64,000 bases of DNA. Source: Ruminiclostridium papyrosolvens DSM 2782 (lineage in GTDB: Bacteria; Bacillota; Clostridia; Acetivibrionales; DSM-1351). The stretch lies in the NCBI RefSeq assembly GCF_029318685.1, contig NZ_CP119677.1, positions 4,393,001-4,457,000 of the forward strand, written 5' to 3'. Shown here in pieces: positions 55,995 through 64,000 of this stretch. Below the pieces are notes generated by a model. The model had not been told where the DNA came from and did no database searches. It worked only from the letters and a program-made list of their open reading frames with translations. The stretch's first letter is position 1; every line of letters starts with the position of its first letter. The position numbers and the translations under genes are program-made.

Positions 55995-56402
55995 TTAAAC
56001 TGCATTGTGTACAAAAGAAACAATTGCACAAATAGGTATATCTACTACCGAACCCACTGTATAAACAGGCATATTGCTCCAACCGCCTGCATTAACAGCT
56101 CCAACCTGACTTGCAGGTCCAACTCCATAAGCTGAACCGCAGCCTGAGCCATAGCCTCCGCCGTAACCGCCCTGTGAAAATCCACTGCAGGAATTACCCA
56201 TAGAGCATCCCGGAGGTGGACCAATTCTGGATATTAATCTTACAAAAACATTATTTACTGTTAAAATTACTCCTGTAAAACCTGACCCTGACTGTCCACC
56301 GCTACTTGTAAAAACTGTTACTGTCTCTCCTACATAATTTGCAAGCAAGGCACCCCAATTTGCTACAGGGGATATACCTCCACATCCACATCCATCTGAC
56401 AT
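55995..56402 (-). CDS. Gly-rich coat-like protein, paralogue C
   Basis: A 135-residue paralogue: NWGALLANYVGETVTVFTSS, GSGFTGVILTVNNVFVRLIS, RIGPPPGCSMGNSC, then a Gly/Ser/Cys stretch and NMPVYTVGSVVDIPICAIVSF. GAAAGGAG precedes the ATG. With A and B it forms a tandem array on one strand. Confidence 0.65.
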   Translation of the reverse strand: MSDGCGCGGISPVANWGALLANYVGETVTVFTSSGGQSGSGFTGVILTVNNVFVRLISRIGPPPGCSMGNSCSGFSQGGYGGGYGSGCGSAYGVGPASQVGAVNAGGWSNMPVYTVGSVVDIPICAIVSFVHNAV

Positions 56403-56486
56403 AATACACTATCTCCTTTCATTTATTTCATATAATAATTTATGTCCACTAATCAACCTGTGTTATTTTTGAGATGACTTTTAATC

Positions 56487-56852
56487 TTATGTATCCTTGA
56501 ATATTTCCACTCTGACTTTTTCATAAGGTTCTTCGTCCCTGCCATTTGACTGTGAAAAAACATGGATATCCATACATGCGTTTTGCATACTTTCATATCC
56601 GGTGCCATCATTAGATATTACATCATATTTTGTTACGTTATGGAGATTAAATGGTATTACGTTGCCGGTATCATCCACATAATTGATTTCCATTTTTTCA
56701 ATTTTGGAATCTAAAGGACTGGTCCAATACGGTTTAAAACCAACTCCTATAATTCTACCGCTAACACCATGGGAAGGTATATTCAGCCTGCACCCTTGCC
56801 TGGCAAGATTCAAGAGCGCAAACTTTAGATTTTCGATTTGTTTATAATTCAT
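56487..56852 (-). CDS. Hypothetical protein upstream of the coat-like array
   Basis: About 121 residues from the ATG at 56852 (GGAAG at 8 nt). A soluble beta-rich protein (GRIIGVGFKPYWTSP, KMEINYVDDTGNVIPFNLHNV). No known domain recognised. It lies upstream of and on the same strand as the Gly-rich array and may belong with it. Confidence 0.55.
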   Translation of the reverse strand: MNYKQIENLKFALLNLARQGCRLNIPSHGVSGRIIGVGFKPYWTSPLDSKIEKMEINYVDDTGNVIPFNLHNVTKYDVISNDGTGYESMQNACMDIHVFSQSNGRDEEPYEKVRVEIFKDT

Positions 56853-56989
56853 TAGCGTCACTTCCGTAAACCTACCACCAATAATCAGCTACTACATCTT
56901 ATGTTTACTTGGCAGCTAAGGTTACATAAATTATTTGCCAGATTAGAGAATGTGGGTATTTTACCCTATTTTTGAAAGGAAAGAGCATA

Positions 56990-57397
56990 CTATATCTGTT
57001 GGTATAAATTAGAATCTTCTTTTGCTATTCTTTGTTGCAAAAGGGAAAAAATCCTTTTGGATTCACTTACAAACAAGTCAATTTCATTAGTTATTTTTGT
57101 TCTGGTATTAAAACGATCTTTATATGCCATGAATTCGGTACTTATCGTTCCCATTTCATCTATATATGCCTGTGCTGTAGTCTGTACTTCAGAATTACTG
57201 CTTTTTAGAAGCTGTGGATACATGTACTGGTCTTCTGTATTAAGGTGAACTTTAAGTTTACCGGCAAGATTACTTATCTTTGATGAAATCTCAAGAGCCT
57301 CATTGGCAATGTTTTTATGGTTTATATAGGATTTAATATCTGACAGAATCTCAGCAATCTCTTCATGCTGCCTTTTTAAAGTTTCTAAATATAACAT
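56990..57397 (-). CDS. Hemerythrin-like (HHE) protein
   Basis: A 135-residue four-helix protein. LKRQHEEI (His11), KVHLNTEDQYMYPQL (His51, Glu55) and RIAKEDSNLYQQI near the end supply the usual di-iron ligands, though the last His of canonical hemerythrins is not obvious. Such proteins bind O2 or NO or repair iron clusters. Nearby Hcp and YgbA-like genes support a nitrosative or oxidative stress role. Confidence 0.8.
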   Translation of the reverse strand: MLYLETLKRQHEEIAEILSDIKSYINHKNIANEALEISSKISNLAGKLKVHLNTEDQYMYPQLLKSSNSEVQTTAQAYIDEMGTISTEFMAYKDRFNTRTKITNEIDLFVSESKRIFSLLQQRIAKEDSNLYQQI

Positions 57398-57458
57398 TTA
57401 TCGTCCTCCTGCAATTTTATATTCCTTATATACCCCATGTAATTGCTCTAAAACATTG

Positions 57459-58016
57459 TTACTCATGAAGTTGCTTTTCTTTTTTCAACTTGCTAATCTT
57501 TCTTAGATACCCTATTACTAGCCAAGTAAGAAATACACCGAATATTCCGTTAATGCAAACCAGAGGAGAAATAAAAGCCATATAGTTACTGTTATATCTT
57601 AAACTTGAGAATATTCCGTTAATAATATTAATTAAAAATGCAAACAGGTTTAGTAATCCTATAGTACCCATAAAAGTACTTATTCTTCTGTAATGATTAA
57701 TCTTTGACTCTATATCGGAATATATGTCAAAGGGACCTTCTGAAGATTTCTTTCTAAGAAAAATCCAGCGATAATATGTAGCAACACATTCAATACCACT
57801 TTCCTCTAAAAACCTTATATATGCCATACTTTCGGCGTTGGAGGGGACATGTTCCAGAAGTTCCAGTCTGTAAATATACTCGTTATTTGGTGTTTCGGCA
57901 AAAACATACCTGCACCATGAATAATCCGTTAATGCCATGCCCTTGGATGACATTTCATTGAGCCATTTTTCCTCTTTTTCAAAATCCCAATATGCTTTCC
58001 ATACAACATGTTTCAT
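57459..58016 (-). CDS. DUF2812 membrane protein
   Basis: A 185-residue protein starting in the PadR stop (TAATG overlap). The first 80 residues contain the DUF2812 core (AYWDFEKEEKWLNEMSSKGMAL). Two membrane segments follow at about 115-138 and 148-172. DUF2812 genes regularly follow PadR regulators in Bacillota, as here; function unknown. Confidence 0.88.
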   Translation of the reverse strand: MKHVVWKAYWDFEKEEKWLNEMSSKGMALTDYSWCRYVFAETPNNEYIYRLELLEHVPSNAESMAYIRFLEESGIECVATYYRWIFLRKKSSEGPFDIYSDIESKINHYRRISTFMGTIGLLNLFAFLINIINGIFSSLRYNSNYMAFISPLVCINGIFGVFLTWLVIGYLRKISKLKKEKQLHE

Positions 58017-58351
58017 TAAAATTCACCTCCTGTAATCTTCTTGCCATTTTCAACTAACTCATCCAATCTAACTATCTCACCATTAATAATCTCTTTACCC
58101 AAATCAGTTATTTCATATTCCTTTTTTCTTGAGTCCTTTTCTACATTAATGGCTTTAATCCAGTTTTTCTCCAGCAATGTATTAATTGCTCCATACAAAG
58201 TACCTGCTCCAAGATTAACTCTCTGCTTGCTTAAATCCTTTACATTTTGCATTATCCCATATCCATGCAGCGGTTTATACAGCGAGAGTAGAATATAAAA
58301 TACAGCTTCAGTTAATGCGCCTCGCTCCTGACTTTCAGGCATTTGAATCAC
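58016..58351 (-). CDS. PadR-family transcriptional regulator
   Basis: A 111-residue winged-helix protein: LTEAVFYILLSLYKPLHGYG, RVNLGAGTLYGAINTLLEKNW and KEYEITDLGKEII are the PadR signature. The short length puts it in the PadR-s2 class. It probably represses its own promoter at the twin 21-bp repeats upstream and responds to a hydrophobic compound or membrane stress (family knowledge). Confidence 0.92.
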   Translation of the reverse strand: MIQMPESQERGALTEAVFYILLSLYKPLHGYGIMQNVKDLSKQRVNLGAGTLYGAINTLLEKNWIKAINVEKDSRKKEYEITDLGKEIINGEIVRLDELVENGKKITGGEF

Positions 58352-58381
58352 TCCTAACTATGGCAGCTCTATCGGCAACTG

Positions 58382-58439
58382 TTATATCGTCTTCCGTTAT
58401 ATCTGGTTTAATTATATCGGCTTCCGTTATATATGTCAA
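58382..58439 (-). promoter_or_regulatory. Consensus promoter and twin repeats before padR
   Basis: TTGACA (58434-58439), 17 nt, TATAAT (58411-58416) on the minus strand. TTATATCGNCTTCCGTTATAT occurs at 58382-58402 and 58412-58432, 30 bp apart (three helical turns), one copy filling the spacer. A likely PadR operator pair. Confidence 0.8.
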
Positions 58440-58490
58440 TAATTTGGCAAAAAAAAGAAGCTCTGAATATAGCAACAAGCCCATCAAATT

Positions 58491-58799
58491 TTACTTTCTA
58501 TATACTAAATGCTTAATGGCCATTATGGGATGATATATAATCATTCTTGGGCCGGAATATCGCATTACTATAATTATTTTCTCCCTCATAGTATTTTTGT
58601 AGCAATGTATTTTGCAAGCTCCGCAATTTGATTTATTATTGCCAAATTTACACTCATCAAGACGCTTTAAGGTGTATTCATAAAGCTCCAAACATTCAGT
58701 GCATAAGTGCTCCTTTGTGTTATGAATTTTATTGCAATACAATTTAATCATAGTTGCTACAGTCTTATTTTCAAAAATAATTCTGTTTCTGCCTCCCAT
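58491..58799 (-). CDS. Nitrous-oxide-stimulated promoter family (YgbA-like) protein
   Basis: About 102 residues from the ATG at 58799 (GGGGG upstream). IIFENKTVATMIKLYCNKIH, CTECLELYEYTLKRLDEC, NCGACKIHCYKNTMREKI and the end PRMIIYHPIMAIKHL match the YgbA family as I recall it. Five or six cysteines may bind a metal. In enterobacteria ygbA responds to nitric oxide, and here it lies just behind hcp, another NO-response gene. Confidence 0.8.
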   Translation of the reverse strand: MGGRNRIIFENKTVATMIKLYCNKIHNTKEHLCTECLELYEYTLKRLDECKFGNNKSNCGACKIHCYKNTMREKIIIVMRYSGPRMIIYHPIMAIKHLVYRK

Positions 58800-58939
58800 T
58801 TTTATTCCCCCAATGTTAATCAAATAAAACATTTACATACAAATATAAAGAAAAAGTATTGACTTTAATAATCAGTCAATACTTTTCTTTACACATATAT
58901 TATTTTACCTAAATTGGAGTATTTTGAGAACCCCGTATT

Positions 58940-60643
58940 TTATGCTAAGAACATTTTAATATCTTCATCAACAGTTCCTATTCCTGCAATTCCAAAGTTC
59001 TCTACCAATACGTTAGCTACGTTTGGTGATAAGAAAGCAGGAAGTGTCGGACCTAAGTGAATGTTCTTAACTCCAAGGTGTAATAAGGATAATAAAACTA
59101 TTACAGCCTTTTGCTCATACCATGCAATATTATAGGAAATCGGAAGCTTATTAACATCATCCAAACCAAATACTTCTTGAAGCTTTAATGCAATTACAAC
59201 TAATGAATATGAATCATTACATTGTCCTGCATCAAGGACTCTTGGAATTCCACCAATATCTCCAAGATTCAATTTATTATATTTATATTTTGCACAACCC
59301 GCAGTCAATATAACCGTATCCTTTGGAAGCTTTTCTGCAAATTCAGTATAGTAGTTTCTTGATTTAGCTCTGCCATCACAGCCGGCCATAACAAAGAATC
59401 TCTTTATAGCGCCTGTCTTAACAGCATCTACTACCTTGTCAGCCAAAGCTAATACCTGATTGTGAGCAAAGCCTCCTATGATTTCTCCTTTTTCTATTTC
59501 AGTTGGCGCCTTACACTTTTTAGCCATAGCAATTAATTCTGAGAAATCCTTATTTCCATTTTCATCTGCAACAATATGTTTACAGCCCGGTATACCTGTT
59601 GCTCCCGTTGTAAATAATCTGTTCTTATATGAATCCTTAGGAGGAACTACACAGTTTGTAGTCATTAGAACTACTCCGTTGAATTTTTCAAATTCTTCTC
59701 CTTGCTTCCACCAAGCATTTCCGTAGTTTCCTGCAAAGTGTGAATATTTCTTAAAAGCCGGATAATATTGTCCTGCCAGCATTTCACTGTGAGTATAAAC
59801 ATCTACTCCACAGCCTTCTGTTTGCTCCAACAACATTTGAAGGTCTCTTAAATCATGTCCGGAAATTAATATTCCCGGGTTATTTCTGACTCCGATATTA
59901 ACTTTTGTAATTTCAGGATTTCCGTAAGTTTCTGTGTTTGCTTTATCAAGCAACGCCATTGCAGTAACTCCATATTTTCCTGCTTCTAATGTAAGAGCTA
60001 CTAAATCCTCAGCAGATAAGGAATTATCTAATGTTGCAGCCAAAGCTTTCGCCATAAATCCATGAACCTCTATATCATTGTAGCCTAAGTTCATAGCATG
60101 CTTCATATATGCTGATAAACCCTTCAAGCCGTATATTATAAGCTCTCTTAAGCTTCTTACGTCTTCATTTTCAGTCGCCAATACTCCTACTTTTTCAGCT
60201 TTTGCATCAAATTCACTTACATTATTAGCTGACCATACTGCTGCATCCGGAATATCTATTTCATTTGATGCCATTCCTAATAATTTTTTAAAGAAATTGC
60301 TTATACCTTTAGCTTCTCCTACTTGTCCGCCGGCCTTTACAACCTTACCTTTCAAGTCTTCTCTTAAATTCAAAGTTTCCTTAACTCTCTCTAAAAGTGC
60401 ATCTCTGTCAAAATTAGCATTTGTAATTGTTGAAAATAAGTTTTCAGTAATATATTTGTCTACATTATTATCAACTACACCAACTTTTCTACCCTCATTG
60501 CTAATTATTGCTAAACCTTTAGTTACAAAAACTAATAAGTCCTGAGTTTTTGCTACATCTGAAGTTTTTCCGCATACACCACTTACTGTACATCCCTTAC
60601 CACCCGCAGCTTCTTGACATTGATAACAAAACATATTTGACAT
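58940..60643 (-). CDS. hcp: Hybrid cluster protein (hydroxylamine reductase)
   Basis: A 567-residue enzyme. The N-terminal Cys6, Cys9, Cys18 and Cys24 (CYQC...C...C) bind the 4Fe-4S cluster. Later [44 protein letters not shown] and [20 protein letters not shown] supply hybrid-cluster ligands. Hcp reduces NO or hydroxylamine under anaerobic nitrosative stress. GGAGGA precedes the ATG. An AT-rich 260-bp region upstream shows no clear regulator site. Confidence 0.95.
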   Translation of the reverse strand: MSNMFCYQCQEAAGGKGCTVSGVCGKTSDVAKTQDLLVFVTKGLAIISNEGRKVGVVDNNVDKYITENLFSTITNANFDRDALLERVKETLNLREDLKGKVVKAGGQVGEAKGISNFFKKLLGMASNEIDIPDAAVWSANNVSEFDAKAEKVGVLATENEDVRSLRELIIYGLKGLSAYMKHAMNLGYNDIEVHGFMAKALAATLDNSLSAEDLVALTLEAGKYGVTAMALLDKANTETYGNPEITKVNIGVRNNPGILISGHDLRDLQMLLEQTEGCGVDVYTHSEMLAGQYYPAFKKYSHFAGNYGNAWWKQGEEFEKFNGVVLMTTNCVVPPKDSYKNRLFTTGATGIPGCKHIVADENGNKDFSELIAMAKKCKAPTEIEKGEIIGGFAHNQVLALADKVVDAVKTGAIKRFFVMAGCDGRAKSRNYYTEFAEKLPKDTVILTAGCAKYKYNKLNLGDIGGIPRVLDAGQCNDSYSLVVIALKLQEVFGLDDVNKLPISYNIAWYEQKAVIVLLSLLHLGVKNIHLGPTLPAFLSPNVANVLVENFGIAGIGTVDEDIKMFLA

Positions 60644-60867
60644 AACATCCTCCTTATAAAAATGTTCATTAATTCGTAAATATTATAAATAATTTAATTT
60701 TTACTGCTTGGCATTTCCATGGGTTAATTATATTAGTTTACAAAGAACAATTCGGTATCTGAGGTTACAAAAAGTAAACCTTTTATAGAAAATGTTTTCC
60801 AAACATAAAGATATATTGAGGTAATGGTGAGGGAATAATTGATTTGTATTTGTGAAATAAAATAAAA

Positions 60868-60906
60868 TCCCCAAAAGTCTTGTTATTAAGAATTTTGGGG
60901 ATTTTA
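60868..60906 (-). terminator. Terminator of the tRNA operon
   Basis: CCCCAAAA and TTTTGGGG arms extended by imperfect pairs, then ATTTTATTTTATTT on the minus strand. Confidence 0.85.
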
Positions 60907-60909
60907 TTT

Positions 60910-60984
<75 letters not shown>

Positions 60985-61028
60985 ATCAATATTGAGGCAG
61001 ACCACATAAGCAATCTGCCTCATTTGTT

Positions 61029-61103
61029 TGGAGCGGGTTAAGAGATTCGAACTCTCGACTTTCACCTTGGCAAGGTGACACTCTACCGCTGAGTTAAACC
61101 CGC
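61029..61103 (-). tRNA. tRNA-Gly (GCC)
   Basis: Minus-strand cloverleaf: GCGGGTT acceptor, anticodon loop TTGCCAA, GTTCGAAT T-loop, encoded CCA. Confidence 0.95.
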
Positions 61104-61142
61104 ATGTTAAATTGAAAAGTCTTTGCACTTATCAATTTAATT

Positions 61143-61218
61143 TGGTGCCCAGAGCCGGAATCGAACCAGCGACACGGGGATTTTCAGTCCCCTGCTCTAC
61201 CGACTGAGCTATCTGGGC
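61143..61218 (-). tRNA. tRNA-Phe (GAA)
   Basis: Minus-strand cloverleaf: GCCCAGA acceptor, anticodon loop CTGAAAA, GTTCGATT T-loop, encoded CCA. Confidence 0.95.
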
Positions 61219-61222
61219 AAAT

Positions 61223-61299
61223 TGGCGACCCGGAACGGGCTCGAACCGTCGACCTCCAGCGTGACAGGCTGGCATTCTAACCAACTGAACTACCGGGCC
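61223..61299 (-). tRNA. tRNA-Asp (GTC)
   Basis: Minus-strand cloverleaf: GGCCCGG acceptor (one G-T pair), anticodon loop CTGTCAC, GTTCGAGC T-loop, encoded CCA. Confidence 0.95.
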
Positions 61300-61321
61300 A
61301 ATTTGTATCTCTCACGGAAAA

Positions 61322-61397
61322 TGGTGGGAACTATAGGGCTCGAACCTATGACCCTCTGCTTGTAAGGCAGATGCTCTCCCAGCTGAGCTAAGCTCCC
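61322..61397 (-). tRNA. tRNA-Val (TAC)
   Basis: Minus-strand cloverleaf: GGGAGCT acceptor, anticodon loop CTTACAA, GTTCGAGC T-loop, encoded CCA. First gene of the Val-Asp-Phe-Gly-Cys operon. Confidence 0.95.
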
Positions 61398-61425
61398 AAG
61401 GTTATTTCCGTGAGCGACAATTGAT

Positions 61426-61454
61426 AGTATACATTGCTTGCTTATTAAAGTCAA
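61426..61454 (-). promoter_or_regulatory. Promoter of the tRNA operon
   Basis: TTGACT (61449-61454), 17-nt spacer, TATACT (61426-61431), about 28 nt before tRNA-Val on the minus strand. Confidence 0.75.
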
Positions 61455-61542
61455 CAGGTTTTTTGTCTTTTTTTTAAAAATATTTTAAATACACTTTAAA
61501 ATGCTCTACAATGCTTAAAATATCAAGCTTTTATTAATTAAA

Positions 61543-62421
61543 TCATTGAGCATTTTCCTTTATAATATCCTCAATGTCCTTATGGGAAAAATTGTATTTT
61601 GTATTGCAGAAATGGCATTGCAGCTCTGCACCTTTACCGTCTTCGAGTATTTCAAGCAAATCATTTCTACCGATACTGATTAGATTTCTCTCCATTCTTT
61701 CTCTTGAGCAATTACACTTGAAACCACAAGGAACTGTTTCAACTATCTTGGGCTCCATACCCTCTAGAAGCATATTCAATATTTCTTCAGGTGTTGTACC
61801 TTCCGATATGAGTTTTGAAATAGGAGGAAAGCCTATAAGACGTTTTTCTAGGGCTGAAACTGTTTCTTCCTCTGCTCCGGGCATCATTTGTATTATAAAT
61901 CCTCCCGCACTCGTTACGCCGGAAGAATCTATCAGAACGCCTAATGCTACCGTAGAAGGTACTTGTTCAGATGTGGCAAAGTAATATGTCAAGTCGTCGG
62001 CTATTTCCCCTGAAACAAGCTGTGAAAGACCAACATATGGCTCCTTGAGACCCATATCCTTTATAACGTTAATATAACCTTCTCCCATTGCAGTTCTTAT
62101 ATCAAGCTTCCCTCGTTCGTTAAGAGGAAGATAAACATTGGGATTATGAACATAGCCTCTTACATTTGCCTTGGAATCAGATGCTACAACAATTCCGCCC
62201 AAGGGTCCGTCCCCTTTTATCTGTATGGTAAGCTTATCTTTTTCCCCTTTAAACATTCTGGACATCATGGCTGCAGCGGTCAGTGTCCTCCCTAAAGCAG
62301 CTGTTGCTATGGGGGACAGTCCGTGTATCTCTGAAGCCTGTCCAACCATTTCTGTAGTCATAGCTGCAAAAGCTCTCACCGTTCCCTGAGCAGCAGTTAC
62401 TCTTACAATATAATCACCCAT
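61543..62421 (-). CDS. hslO: Redox-regulated chaperone Hsp33
   Basis: A 292-residue holdase. The N-terminal folding core begins YIVRVTAAQGTVRAFAAMTT. Near the C-terminus KCNCSRERM (CxC) and CHFCNTKY (CxxC) form the zinc/disulfide switch that activates the protein under oxidative stress. GGAGG precedes the ATG. Monocistronic, directly upstream of the tRNA operon on the same strand. Confidence 0.94.
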   Translation of the reverse strand: MGDYIVRVTAAQGTVRAFAAMTTEMVGQASEIHGLSPIATAALGRTLTAAAMMSRMFKGEKDKLTIQIKGDGPLGGIVVASDSKANVRGYVHNPNVYLPLNERGKLDIRTAMGEGYINVIKDMGLKEPYVGLSQLVSGEIADDLTYYFATSEQVPSTVALGVLIDSSGVTSAGGFIIQMMPGAEEETVSALEKRLIGFPPISKLISEGTTPEEILNMLLEGMEPKIVETVPCGFKCNCSRERMERNLISIGRNDLLEILEDGKGAELQCHFCNTKYNFSHKDIEDIIKENAQ

Positions 62422-62509
62422 ATATCCTCCGTACTCTGTAGCTACCTTCGTTACAGATTCTATAATATTTATTAAATGTGTGAACTTAAATACCCCATAT
62501 ATATTGAAA

Positions 62510-62537
62510 GCCCCGATATCTATAATATCGGGGCGTT
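62510..62537 (-). terminator. Terminator of the cold-shock gene
   Basis: GCCCCGATAT and ATATCGGGGC arms with a 5-nt loop, TTTC on the minus strand. Confidence 0.85.
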
Positions 62538-62570
62538 AATGGCTACTTCAGTATATAGTTAAAGCAATAA

Positions 62571-62771
62571 TTATGCTCTCTGAACGTTTGCAGCCTGAGG
62601 ACCCTTAGCTCCTTCAACAACGTCAAATACTACTTCTGAGCCTTCCTCAAGTGTTTTGTATCCATCCATGTTGATTGCTGAAAAATGAACAAATACGTCA
62701 TTTCCGCCATCTCTTTCGATAAATCCAAATCCTTTTTCAGCGTTGAACCACTTAACTCTACCTTTTTCCAT
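62571..62771 (-). CDS. cspC: Cold-shock protein (CspA family)
   Basis: A 66-residue OB-fold RNA/DNA-binding protein with RNP motifs KGFGFIER and VFVHFSAI. Length and sequence are typical. AGGAGG lies 8 nt before the ATG, behind a leader of unknown start. It acts as an RNA chaperone; the gene symbol is one of several possible. Confidence 0.95.
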   Translation of the reverse strand: MEKGRVKWFNAEKGFGFIERDGGNDVFVHFSAINMDGYKTLEEGSEVVFDVVEGAKGPQAANVQRA

Positions 62772-63026
62772 TAATAAATTCCTCCTGAATATAACTAAAC
62801 TGAGCGACGAGCAATGTCGCCACTTTTTGATAACATATAGAAGTTTAACACATAAGACTTAAACTGTCAAATTATATTTAACTTATAATATGCCATTTAT
62901 AAATCTATTCACCCGATGAAATTGATTCAAGCTTATTTTTTCACCATTATCAGCATTTATTCTTCTTCTTATCTGGAATCTCTTTCAAATTGAGAACGGA
63001 AATTCCAAACAGTTTATGTATTCCCT

Positions 63027-63773
63027 TCATTTCCTGCAAACATAAAAATTTCTTTGGCTGGCGGGAGAAGGCTTTCTCAAAGTTAATTCCCCAAAACGGG
63101 ATACAAACTCCATCCCTGAATTTTTGATAAAATCCATTATTTCACTATCATAATAAGCCTTTTCATAATGGGTCTCATCAAACCTTTCATACAATTCATC
63201 CTTCTTTACAAAAAAGGTAAGATCAAATCTTGCTTTTCTTGTCTTTTTATTATAATCATTCTCCCATATATATGTAACCTCATCGTTAATTTCATAAAAC
63301 AGATTATCGGCTATTGTGTTTTCAAATTTGTACTGGGTATTTACGTCAAAAATGAACAATCCCCCGGGATTGAGGTAATTCTTTACCAACTTGAACATTT
63401 TATTTATTTGTGACGAATTAGTAAGATAATTGAAGCTGTCCAAAAGGCATACAATTGCATCTACTGTTCCGTATAGCTCAAAGCTGCACATATTCTGATT
63501 TAAGAAAAGTATATCTAAATCCTCTTTTTTAGCCTTTTCTGCTGCACAATCCAACATGTCCGAGGATAAGTCAAGGCATATCATATCGTAACCTCTGCGG
63601 GCCATTTCTACTCCGAAGCTGCCTGTACCACAACCAAGCTCAAGTACCATAGAAGCACTAAGATTATTCCTTTTGAATATACTTTCTACATAATCCGCCC
63701 ATCTTTTATAATCTATATCAAGTGTTAATTTATCATAAACATATGCAAAATTATTATAAATAATTAAACACAC
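63027..63773 (-). CDS. Class I SAM-dependent methyltransferase
   Basis: A 248-residue protein. VLELGCGTGSFGVEMARRGYD is the AdoMet-binding motif I (split at about 44-64), then MICLDLSSDML, and VDAIVCLLDSFNYLTN. YDKLTLDIDYKRWADYV at the start is seen in the YqeM/UbiE-like group. Substrate unknown. The frame opens at GTG 63773, with AAGAAGG close upstream; the exact start is uncertain. Confidence 0.82.
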   Translation of the reverse strand: MCLIIYNNFAYVYDKLTLDIDYKRWADYVESIFKRNNLSASMVLELGCGTGSFGVEMARRGYDMICLDLSSDMLDCAAEKAKKEDLDILFLNQNMCSFELYGTVDAIVCLLDSFNYLTNSSQINKMFKLVKNYLNPGGLFIFDVNTQYKFENTIADNLFYEINDEVTYIWENDYNKKTRKARFDLTFFVKKDELYERFDETHYEKAYYDSEIMDFIKNSGMEFVSRFGELTLRKPSPASQRNFYVCRK

Positions 63774-63838
63774 CCTTCTTATTTATATTACTGAAATAGT
63801 AACATATTATCCGCAACATATACAAGAAAGCCAGCAAA

Positions 63839-64000
63839 TTATATCTGCTGACTTTCCTGAACCTGCATCTTTTTTCTTTTTGTAACCAATCCTCCAATGC
63901 GCCCTGTTTCTTTTGGAGTAAGGCTTTTCCATCCATTTTTCATAACCTTTTCTATCAAACCCAGTTCCCGCGCAATTTCATACTTCAATTTTTCATTATT
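63839..64000 (-). CDS. Alpha/beta-type small acid-soluble spore protein, 5' end outside window
   Basis: The last 53 codons of a gene whose start lies beyond the right edge. LKYEIARELGLIEKVMKNGW and KETGRIGGLVTKRKKM match the conserved SASP helix motifs; EIA is near the germination-protease cleavage region of the family. Such proteins coat and protect spore DNA. The variant with ETGRIGG is the shorter clostridial type. Confidence 0.85.
   Translation of the reverse strand, partial: NNEKLKYEIARELGLIEKVMKNGWKSLTPKETGRIGGLVTKRKKMQVQESQQI

Noticed and set aside
63754-63936. 60-codon minus-strand frame at the right end
   Set aside because: Overlaps the partial SASP gene in another frame; the SASP frame has clear family motifs, this one has none.

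Overview
The window reads as a low-GC, endospore-forming anaerobic member of the Clostridia. A Ruminiclostridium-like organism is my best guess, from overall gene style rather than any marker search. Sporulation and germination genes (GerW/YtfJ-like, CwlD-like, a partial alpha/beta SASP, coat-like proteins), Rex, hybrid cluster protein and agr-type peptide signalling all fit that picture. Genes are dense, with clear GGAGG ribosome sites and many intrinsic terminators.

Bases 1 to about 19,240 are an accessory island lying directly downstream of the 3' end of rlmD (rumA), a known attachment site for integrative conjugative elements. The left part (1-6517, all on the minus strand) has genes typical of clostridial conjugative elements: DUF6133-like, SpoVG-like, YodL-like, two AbrB-like regulators and a D12-class adenine methylase, plus a large SLH-domain surface protein. 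Two near-identical promoter-operator modules (6974-7024 and 7331-7380) and a divergent Xre repressor (7479-7880) look like its control region. One promoter leads into a leader with two intrinsic terminators; the other ends at a strong terminator after about 180 nt. From 7.9 to 19 kb there is a decayed peptide-signalling region. It holds a kinase-less AgrC-like membrane protein with a 44-residue AgrD-like peptide (8016-8150), an Xre regulator, an IS66 element with an 8-bp target duplication but broken tnpB and tnpC, a frameshifted secreted toxin-like gene with a candidate immunity gene, an AgrB without a normal AgrD, and an ECF sigma/DUF4179 anti-sigma pair.

From 19,241 on the window is mostly chromosomal backbone: RlmD, a mismatch uracil/thymine DNA glycosylase, GerW-like protein, chemoreceptor, M23 peptidase, PBP1A, ProB, an EF-G paralogue, AroF-TyrA, Rex, a GT4-CsaB fusion, an ABC-F protein, CwlD, a GH18-LRR protein, coat-like proteins, a hemerythrin, PadR-DUF2812, a YgbA-like protein with Hcp, five tRNAs, Hsp33, a cold-shock protein, a methyltransferase and a partial SASP. 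A group II intron sits exactly behind the proB terminator.

The most unusual system is at 44.0-49.7 kb. A divergent pair, a KAS III-like enzyme without the usual His and Asn catalytic motifs next to a six-TM methyl-accepting transducer with no external sensor domain or HAMP, is present twice in tandem. I infer a possible lipid-signal synthase and receptor module. Just behind the second copy lies a 308-bp set of nested inverted repeats that may be a structured RNA or a MITE inserted in a terminator.
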